NCBI GenBank assembly: GCA_947086895.1
Contig: CAMUAR010000028.1
Location: forward strand, 1-47,132
Length of the DNA stretch: 47,132 bases
Direction of reading: 5' to 3'
From: an uncultured Lachnospiraceae bacterium
GTDB lineage: Bacteria > Bacillota > Clostridia > Lachnospirales > Lachnospiraceae
Part shown: piece by piece, positions 41,743 to 47,132 of the stretch
How the letters are laid out: the number at the start of each line of letters is the position of its first letter
How positions within the stretch are numbered: the stretch's first letter is position 1
Notes under the pieces: generated by a model
Told to the model about the DNA's origin: nothing
Seen by the model: the letters and a program-made list of their open reading frames with translations, nothing else
Database searches by the model: none
Translations under genes and position numbers: made by a program

Positions 41743-42183
41743 TTATTCTCTTCCCAAAATTTTAATATAATGAATTCCTTCAATTTCTTCCATTGTTCCG
41801 ATCAGCTGATCGATTTCCATTGTCTGCGGAAGTATTTCAACTCCCAGCGTCAACGATGCAATTCCTCCAATTGGAATGGACTGATGAATGGTAAGAATAT
41901 TTGCATTCGCCCTGGCAATCGAATTTAACACATTCGATAAAAGCCCTGGAATATCATCCATCTGCATCATTAGATTAATCGTTTTTCCACGGTTATTTTC
42001 ATGGAATGGAAAAATATCATCCTTATATTTGTAAAAGGAGCTTCGGCTGATTTCCACAGCGTCCGTCGCCTCCTGAATCGTAAGCACGCGCTCTGAGTCA
42101 AGCAGCCTTTTCGCTTCCACAACCTTTAACAGTACTTCGGGCAATGCCTTTTTCTTTACAATATAATATTTTTCCTCCTCCAT
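41743..42183 (-). CDS. ACT domain-containing regulatory protein (PheB / UPF0735-like)
   Basis: A 146-residue protein with an N-terminal HTH-like part (about 25-58, TIQEATDAVEISRSSFYKYK) and a C-terminal ACT domain (about 68-146, MQMDDIPGLLSNVLNSIARA). Homologues head aspartate-family operons in many clostridia and bacilli and are thought to sense an amino acid, but the ligand is unknown. The ATG at 42183 follows AGGGGG; an upstream extension to 42276 overlaps the promoter and is not used. It is the first gene of the hom-apgM-kinase operon. Confidence 0.88.
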   Translation of the reverse strand: MEEEKYYIVKKKALPEVLLKVVEAKRLLDSERVLTIQEATDAVEISRSSFYKYKDDIFPFHENNRGKTINLMMQMDDIPGLLSNVLNSIARANANILTIHQSIPIGGIASLTLGVEILPQTMEIDQLIGTMEEIEGIHYIKILGRE

Positions 42184-42247
42184 CACCACACCCCCTGCAT
42201 CGTCTATATGTTCACTCCATACAAACAATTGTCCGTTTCGGGAAGAT

Positions 42248-42276
42248 ATCATATCATACTTTTTGGTCGAATGCAA
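42248..42276 (-). promoter_or_regulatory. Promoter of the ACT-hom-apgM-kinase operon
   Basis: On the minus strand TTGCAT (42276-42271), a 17-base spacer and TATGAT (42253-42248), about 65 bases before the start codon. The leader is too short for a T-box or other large riboswitch. Confidence 0.65.
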
Positions 42277-42352
42277 TACCTTTTTTGGATTTTTTATTAT
42301 AAGAGCAAAGCTGCACAGCGAAAAATTCTATGTAGAAAAAAGACGAAAATCG

Positions 42353-42361
42353 TGTTATAAT
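42353..42361 (+). promoter_or_regulatory. Extended -10 promoter of the 38-residue protein gene
   Basis: TG-T-TATAAT, an extended -10 with perfect hexamer, about 90 bases before the small gene. The -35 (TAGAAA at 17 bases) is poor. Confidence 0.45.
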
Positions 42362-42452
42362 CAAAAATGAGGACAGCAGTGAAAACAAAAAAGCAGATTG
42401 TTTCTTGTTGTTGTATATATTTAAGGTAAAGTAATCAAAGGGGGATATTTTT

Positions 42453-42569
42453 ATGGATAATAACGAAGCTGGCGAACCAAAGGAACCACAGCAGCATTTT
42501 TGGGATATTTTATTTTTGATTGTACTTTTTATTATCGTCTTTGTCTGCTGTTACGCACTGATCTCATAA
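42453..42569 (+). CDS. Small single-pass membrane protein (38 residues)
   Basis: A short gene with AAAGGGGG at suitable distance before its ATG and a strong terminator 54 bases after its stop. The product starts MDNNEAGEPKEPQQHFWD, polar and acidic, and the second half is one membrane helix (ILFLIVLFIIVFVCCYALIS). A promoter-like TGTTATAAT lies upstream. Small hydrophobic proteins of this size are often missed by gene callers. The function is unknown; it is not obviously a toxin, as it has an acidic N-terminus and no antisense RNA promoter that I can see. Confidence 0.6.
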   Translation: MDNNEAGEPKEPQQHFWDILFLIVLFIIVFVCCYALIS

Positions 42570-42622
42570 TTCCTCTTATTCTGATCCGCCGGAATTTTTA
42601 TAAGATGGAATGGATGCTCAAC

Positions 42623-42652
42623 AAAAGCCCCCTCTAAAAAAGAGGGGCTTTT
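42623..42652. terminator. Bidirectional terminator
   Basis: AAAAGCCCCCTCT pairs with AGAGGGGCTTTT around a short A-rich loop; T-runs follow on both strands. It serves the small membrane protein gene (plus) and the MATE gene (minus). Confidence 0.85.
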
Positions 42653-42659
42653 TGTTTTT

Positions 42660-44015
42660 TTATGCTGCTTTTCTGTCATATCCATGAATCCAATCCGATT
42701 TTAAATAATAAAATAGATAGATTACAGAACTGATGCCCCATGTAAGAGGATATGCCCAGTAAATCAGCTCAATCTTATGGATAAAGTGCATCATTGTTGT
42801 AATATAGGCAATTCGGAACACACACCAGATTGACAGCATAATAACCATTGGCACAATGGCCTTTCCCGCACCGCGGCAGACTCCCGCGATAATATGAGAA
42901 AACGCCAGCAGAAAATAAAACAGTGCTTCGGTTCTTGCCTGCTGCACGCCAAGCCTTACAACTTCTGTATCCTGGTTAAACATCCGAATAAAAACCGGCG
43001 CCGCGGCAAAAATTACAAGCCCAATGCACTCGGCAAGCACAAGCGACATTGCAATGCCAAATCTTGCTCCTTCCCTGGCTCTCTCATGTTTTCCCGCCCC
43101 AAGATTCTGACCGATAAATGTAGTCATCGCCATAGAAAAACAAGTGATTGGCAAAAATGCAAACCCTTCAATCTTTACATAAGAACCGTAGCCCGCCATC
43201 GCATCCTGCCCAAAGGAATTGACATTGGACTGCAAAATAACATTCGCCAGACCAATCACTGAATTCTGCACACCGGTCGGCAGACCATACTTTAAAATCT
43301 CCCCAAGTATATCTTTGTGAAATCGAATTTTCTTTGGTTCTAAATGATACACGGTATCTTTTTTTAAAAGTCTTGTAAGGCATAAAATTGCACTGACAAG
43401 CTGGGAAATTGTGGTTGCTATAGCAGCGGAAGCCACGCCAAAATGAAATACTCCGATAAACAGCAAATCGAGCAATACATTCAGCACAGAAGAACAGATC
43501 AGATAAATCATCGGTCTTTTGCTGTCCCCAACCGCATTCATAATGCTTGTAAAAATATTGTACATAACGATCGCAAGCGCACCCAAAAAATAATACCGGA
43601 AATACGCGATCGAATCTGGAAGTACTTCAGGGTCTGTTTTCATCAGTTTTAAAATCGCTGGAGTCATCAGCACGCCAAAGATTGTTAATATAACTCCTGC
43701 TGTCAATCCAAACGCAACATTTGTATGTACTGCTTTTGATACGCGCTTTTCATCTCCCGCGCCAAAATACCGGGAAATTACAACACCTGCGCCCGCCGCT
43801 GTTCCAGTAAAAAAACTGACAAGCAGAAAAATCAGCGGTCCCGATGAACTGACCGCCGCAAGCGCTCCCTTTCCCAAAAATCTTCCTACAATCAGGGAAT
43901 CTACCGTATTGTATAACTGCTGAAACAACTGGCTTAAAAATATGGGAATTGCAAACTGAATAATCAGCTTTTTTACGCTTCCCTCCGTCATGTTTTTTGT
44001 ACCGCTGCTTAACAT
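42660..44015 (-). CDS. MATE family efflux transporter
   Basis: A 451-residue inner-membrane protein with 12 predicted helices in two six-helix halves. The N-terminus has IPIFLSQLFQQLYNTVDSLI and GRFLGKGALAAVSSSGP, the family signature. The second half has GLPTGVQNSVIGLANVILQ and FIGQNLGAGKHERAREG. Such proteins export drugs or metabolites with Na+ or H+; the substrate cannot be read. The ATG at 44015 has AGAAGGG upstream. The 240 bases to cysK contain no gene. Confidence 0.92.
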   Translation of the reverse strand: MLSSGTKNMTEGSVKKLIIQFAIPIFLSQLFQQLYNTVDSLIVGRFLGKGALAAVSSSGPLIFLLVSFFTGTAAGAGVVISRYFGAGDEKRVSKAVHTNVAFGLTAGVILTIFGVLMTPAILKLMKTDPEVLPDSIAYFRYYFLGALAIVMYNIFTSIMNAVGDSKRPMIYLICSSVLNVLLDLLFIGVFHFGVASAAIATTISQLVSAILCLTRLLKKDTVYHLEPKKIRFHKDILGEILKYGLPTGVQNSVIGLANVILQSNVNSFGQDAMAGYGSYVKIEGFAFLPITCFSMAMTTFIGQNLGAGKHERAREGARFGIAMSLVLAECIGLVIFAAAPVFIRMFNQDTEVVRLGVQQARTEALFYFLLAFSHIIAGVCRGAGKAIVPMVIMLSIWCVFRIAYITTMMHFIHKIELIYWAYPLTWGISSVIYLFYYLKSDWIHGYDRKAA

Positions 44016-44252
44016 AATTTTTGTACCCTTCTTTGATTATTTATAATCTCTATTTTTATTGCTTTTTTTGTACTTGACACTTCCTGCGAAAAAAATCAGG
44101 AGATTCTTGCCGCCCGTTATAATTTGTGGCTGATTAGTCTATTTTCAGCGGCTTACAATGCAGCCACAGCCATTGTATAACAGAGGATACCGCTCTCTGC
44201 ACAACAATGCGCAGGATTTTTGTTCTTTGAATGCTTTCTTTGAAAATGTTTT

Positions 44253-45200
44253 TTATCTGTTTGTTTCATCTGCAAAAAGCGGCGTCGAGAGATAACGATC
44301 GCCGGAATCCGGCAGAAGCACAACAATCGTTTTTCCCTTATTTTCCGGTCTTGCTGCAAGAACAAGCGCCGCCTTTAACGCTGCTCCCGATGAAATTCCT
44401 ACTAAAATTCCTTCGCTGACAGCAAAACGCTTTCCCTCCGCAAGAGCATCCTCATCTTGTATCTGCAATACTTCATCATATATTTTTGTATTCAGCACAT
44501 CAGGGACAAATCCTGCGCCAATCCCCTGAAGCCCATGCGCTCCCGCACTTCCACCGGAAAGTACCGGGCTTGTTGCTGGTTCCACAGCAACTATCTGAAT
44601 GCTGTTTTTCTTTGATTTTAAAAATTCACCGACGCCGGTAATGGTTCCGCCCGTGCCAACGCCAGCGATAAAAATATCCACTTTGCTATCCGTCTGTTCC
44701 CAAATCTCTGGTCCCGTTGTTCTGCGGTGAATTTCTGGATTTGCCGGATTGTCAAACTGCCCCAGAATCACAGACCCCAAAATTTGTTCCTTTAATTCCT
44801 GCGCTTTTTCCATCGCGCCTTTCATCCCTTTTGCTCCTTCTGTCAATTCCAGTTTTGCACCGTATGCTTTCAGCAAAGTCCGCCTCTCAACACTCATTGT
44901 TTCCGGCAGTGTCAAGATTACATGATAACCTTTGACCGCTGCTGCCGCCGCAATTCCAATTCCAGTATTTCCTGATGTGGGTTCAATAATTGTCGCCCCC
45001 GGTTTCAGCAGTCCTTTTTCTTCCGCATCTTCAATCATCGCCAATCCAACGCGGTCTTTTACAGAACCGGCTGGATTTAAATATTCTAATTTTGCAAGAA
45101 TTGCTGCATCTTTAAAACCTGCTGCTTTGCTGTAACCGTTTAGTTTTAACATCGGAGTATTTCCAATAAGCTCGGCTGCGCTCTCTTTAATTTTTGACAT
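44253..45200 (-). CDS. cysK: Cysteine synthase A (O-acetylserine sulfhydrylase)
   Basis: A 315-residue PLP enzyme that makes cysteine from O-acetylserine and sulfide. The PLP lysine lies in NPAGSVKDR (Lys48), and the substrate loop is EPTSGNTGIGIA. The phosphate-binding loop GTGGTITG and the C-terminal GISSGAALKAAL complete the family pattern. The ATG at 45200 is six bases after GGAG and is preferred to an ATG at 45212. It is followed by no obvious terminator. tcdA lies 49 bases upstream on the same strand and is probably co-transcribed. Confidence 0.95.
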   Translation of the reverse strand: MSKIKESAAELIGNTPMLKLNGYSKAAGFKDAAILAKLEYLNPAGSVKDRVGLAMIEDAEEKGLLKPGATIIEPTSGNTGIGIAAAAAVKGYHVILTLPETMSVERRTLLKAYGAKLELTEGAKGMKGAMEKAQELKEQILGSVILGQFDNPANPEIHRRTTGPEIWEQTDSKVDIFIAGVGTGGTITGVGEFLKSKKNSIQIVAVEPATSPVLSGGSAGAHGLQGIGAGFVPDVLNTKIYDEVLQIQDEDALAEGKRFAVSEGILVGISSGAALKAALVLAARPENKGKTIVVLLPDSGDRYLSTPLFADETNR

Positions 45201-45248
45201 ATTGATCTCCATTCCATAATTTCAATACAAATATACTTATTTATACTT

Positions 45249-46034
45249 TTAAAACTTCTTTTCCCTCTTATCTTTCGCAATAAGATCCTTCACAACTTCA
45301 CCCGCCAAAATAAGCCCTGCTGCTGGTGGAACAAATGCTGTGCTGCCTGGAATACTTCTTTTTATAACAGTTTCTTTCTGCTTATCTTCTCTATCATCTT
45401 TACAAAAAGCTTCTTCCTGCCCAATATTCTCGCAATTTACACCGCCATAGATTGGCTGTTCTTCCGAATAAACTACTTTTAAAGCCTTAACTCCCCGCTT
45501 TTTTAGCTCATGCCGCATCACTTTTGCAAGCGGGCATACTTTTGTCTTATAAATATCAGCGACCTGGAATTTTGTCGGATCAAGTTTATTGCCCGTCCCC
45601 ATACAGCTGATGATTGGAACTCCCGCTTCCTGCGCGCGCAGTACAAGTTCTATTTTTGCCGTCACAGTATCCACTGCATCCACCACATAATCATATTGTT
45701 CAAACGGGAACTGCCGGGAATTTTCTGGAAGAAAAAAGCAATTATAAATATGCACAACCGCCGCCGGGTTGATATCCAGCACACGCTCCCGCATCACTTC
45801 CGTTTTCTGTCGTCCAATCGTGCTATGCACAGCAATCAACTGACGATTTAAATTGGAGATTGCCACCACATCTGCATCAATAAAATCCAGCTCTCCTATT
45901 CCGCTGCGTGCAAGCGCCTCCGCAACATAGCCTCCCACGCCCCCAATACCAAACACAGCTACGCGGGACTTTGCAAGTCCTGCGATCGCCGCATCTCCAA
46001 AAAGCATTTTCATTCTCGAAAACTGTTCTTCCAC
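45249..46034 (-). CDS. tcdA: tRNA threonylcarbamoyladenosine dehydratase (TcdA/CsdL type, ThiF fold)
   Basis: A 261-residue E1-like enzyme that cyclises t6A37 of tRNA with ATP. The nucleotide-binding loop is VFGIGGVGGYVAEALARSG (about 27-45), followed by DADVVAISNLNRQL, DAVDTVTAK and ISCMGTGNK, all typical. The C-terminal block SIPGSTAFVPPAAGLILAG is also conserved in the family. The GTG at 46034 lies 11 bases after GGGAG; an in-frame ATT two codons upstream sits at better spacing, so the start is uncertain by two residues. The gene follows the ttcA-like gene by 67 bases, which groups two tRNA-modification genes. Confidence 0.9.
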   Translation of the reverse strand: MEEQFSRMKMLFGDAAIAGLAKSRVAVFGIGGVGGYVAEALARSGIGELDFIDADVVAISNLNRQLIAVHSTIGRQKTEVMRERVLDINPAAVVHIYNCFFLPENSRQFPFEQYDYVVDAVDTVTAKIELVLRAQEAGVPIISCMGTGNKLDPTKFQVADIYKTKVCPLAKVMRHELKKRGVKALKVVYSEEQPIYGGVNCENIGQEEAFCKDDREDKQKETVIKRSIPGSTAFVPPAAGLILAGEVVKDLIAKDKREKKF

Positions 46035-46101
46035 AGCAATGGTATCTCCCTTTCATTATTTTTGGATTTTATAGAAAGCATCCTGCAAAACAGCTCTTTC
46101 T

Positions 46102-47132
46102 TTAATACCATTCAAGAAAATTATGTTTTACACCATTCTCTTTATATGCAATTACAGTACTTAAATTTACATTTCCAACACTGCCAAAAATATTTCCCTC
46201 AACATAAGGATTTTTCTTTTTTAATTCTTGAATCAGTTCTTTGATCTCCTGCCGCTTGGAATTGCTGTCGCCGGTTCCGCGCGCTGCACACTGTTCTGTA
46301 AATTTGCAGGCACACCGCAAAAATTGTAATTTATAATAGTCCCGCCATGCCATTACATCTTCCTCGCGGATCAGATACATTGGTCGGATCAGCTCCATTC
46401 CTTCAAAATTCGTGCTGTGCAGTTTTGGCATCATTGTCTGAATCTGCGCGCCGTACAACATCCCCATTAAAATTGTCTCAATCACATCATCATAATGATG
46501 ACCAAGTGCAATTTTATTACAGCCAAACTCCTTTGCTCTGCTGTACAGATATCCTCTCCTCATACGCGCACACAAATAACAGGGAGATTTCTCAACTTCA
46601 AAAACAGATTCAAAAATTGCAGATTCAAAAATTGTAATCGGAACATTTAATTTTGCCGCATTACGTTCTATCATTTCCCGGTTAGCCACGCTATAACCAG
46701 GGTCCATTACAAGAAATACCAGCTCAAAGTGAAACTTATTATGCCGCTTTAGACACTGAAATAACTTTGCCATCAACATAGAATCTTTTCCACCGGAAAT
46801 ACAGACTGCAATCTTATCCCCTTCCTGAACCAATTCATAACGGTTGATCGCTTTTACAAATGGACACCACAAATTCTTTCTAAACTTTTTTTGCAGCCCC
46901 TTTTCCACATCTGCGCCAAACTTATCTTCTTTATTGATGGTATGTTTAAAATCCGTGGATTCTCTTTTGTCCTCTGCGGCAAGTGGTTCTTCTTTGCTGC
47001 CATTATACTTAAACTCCGTGGATTCTTTTTTGTCCTCTGCGGCAAGTGGTTCTTCTTTGCTGCCATTATACTTAAACTCCGTGGATTCTCTTTTGTCCTC
47101 TGCGGCAAGTGGTTCTTCTTTGCTGCCATTAT
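46102..47132 (-). CDS. ttcA: TtcA-like tRNA thiolation protein with repeat-bearing N-terminal extension (5' end outside window)
   Basis: A PP-loop ATPase of the TtcA family, which thiolates cytidine 32 of tRNA through an iron-sulfur cluster. The core has AVCISGGKDSMLMAKL, the Cys pair CYLCARMRRG and ALGHHYDDVIETILMGM. The first in-frame start inside the window is a GTG at 46908 without a good ribosome site. The frame remains open upstream to the window end and passes through three copies of a 21-residue charged repeat (GSKEEPLAAEDKRESTEFKY plus Asn). I therefore treat the gene as continuing beyond 47132, with an unusual N-terminal extension. If the GTG is the real start, the protein is 268 residues, the usual family size. 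Confidence 0.8.
   Translation of the reverse strand, partial: NGSKEEPLAAEDKRESTEFKYNGSKEEPLAAEDKKESTEFKYNGSKEEPLAAEDKRESTDFKHTINKEDKFGADVEKGLQKKFRKNLWCPFVKAINRYELVQEGDKIAVCISGGKDSMLMAKLFQCLKRHNKFHFELVFLVMDPGYSVANREMIERNAAKLNVPITIFESAIFESVFEVEKSPCYLCARMRRGYLYSRAKEFGCNKIALGHHYDDVIETILMGMLYGAQIQTMMPKLHSTNFEGMELIRPMYLIREEDVMAWRDYYKLQFLRCACKFTEQCAARGTGDSNSKRQEIKELIQELKKKNPYVEGNIFGSVGNVNLSTVIAYKENGVKHNFLEWY
46946..47132 (-). repeat. 63-bp tandem repeat, at least three copies
   Basis: The CCGTGG landmark recurs at 46953, 47016 and 47079, giving a period of 63 bases. Copies differ by very few bases. The repeat runs to the edge of the window, so the copy number is unknown. In the ttcA frame it encodes a 21-residue Glu/Lys-rich unit with no stop; a second frame is also open. 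Confidence 0.92.

Noticed and set aside
42367..42429. 20-codon frame in front of the 38-residue protein, possible leader peptide
   Set aside because: No ribosome site precedes its ATG, and no attenuator structure follows.
42184..42452. T-box or riboswitch in front of the threonine operon
   Set aside because: The promoter lies only about 65 bases before the first start codon, leaving no room for such a structure.
44073..44122. TTGACA and TATAAT on the plus strand between MATE and cysK
   Set aside because: The two hexamers are about 38 bases apart, and no plus-strand gene follows.
46854..47129. Frame encoding MAAKKNHLPQRTK repeats
   Set aside because: It is the alternative frame of the 63-bp repeat; the other frame runs straight into the TtcA core and is the better coding candidate.

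Overview
The window looks like chromosomal DNA from a low-GC anaerobic Firmicute, most probably a member of the Lachnospiraceae (Clostridia). The reasons are a single-chain pyruvate:ferredoxin oxidoreductase, Gram-positive AGGAGG-type ribosome sites, vegetative TTGACA/TATAAT promoters, a TagF-type wall-polymer enzyme, an ApgM-type enzyme inside a threonine operon, and many short membrane-anchored proteins of the kind common in gut clostridia. The genus cannot be fixed from sequence inspection alone.

Layout. 0-11 kb is housekeeping: greA-lysS (minus), the large PFOR gene (plus), a zinc-ribbon protein and a secreted 5'-nucleotidase. 11-24 kb holds cell-surface and regulatory genes: a polysaccharide pyruvyl transferase, a TagF/GT4 fusion, a GNAT-like protein, tRNA-Gln(CUG), a CDF metal exporter, an ECF sigma/anti-sigma pair, two GT2 glycosyltransferases and prfC. 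24-37.7 kb is an accessory region with repeats, gene fragments and duplicated promoters. 37.8-42.2 kb is the aspartate-family operon (ACT regulator, hom, apgM, aspartate kinase). The end carries a 38-aa membrane protein, a MATE exporter, cysK, tcdA and a ttcA-like gene that runs off the window.

Two accessory systems stand out. (1) At 26.3-28.7 kb an XRE regulator is followed by three tandem Rpn (PD-(D/E)XK) units. The middle one is a full nuclease gene with a strong internal Shine-Dalgarno and ATG, which would make a separate C-terminal protein (RpnS). The flanking units have lost the nuclease half but keep the same internal ribosome site and the RpnS frame, with 3, 4 and 2 copies of an 8-residue repeat and two different C-termini. 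This fits the gene-within-gene toxin/antitoxin architecture described for Rpn proteins, here with extra stand-alone antitoxin-like copies. (2) At 32.4-37.7 kb a 657-aa regulator with two HTH regions (RRNPP-like) overlaps, tail to tail, an otherwise overlooked 55-aa secreted-peptide gene. On either side lie a secreted protein with an ABC exporter and a lipoprotein, whose upstream regions share a 37-40 bp box. A shorter TATRTC/GAYATA motif lies inside the regulator's own predicted promoter. I infer a peptide-signalling locus with its regulon next to it.

Other points of note are a 51-bp hairpin repeat present in two copies, one supplying part of an ABC gene's ribosome site; a broken paralogue of the lipoprotein; and a 63-bp (21-residue) tandem repeat in frame with ttcA. 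Starts were chosen by Shine-Dalgarno position. Functional names rest on motifs read by eye, not on database searches.
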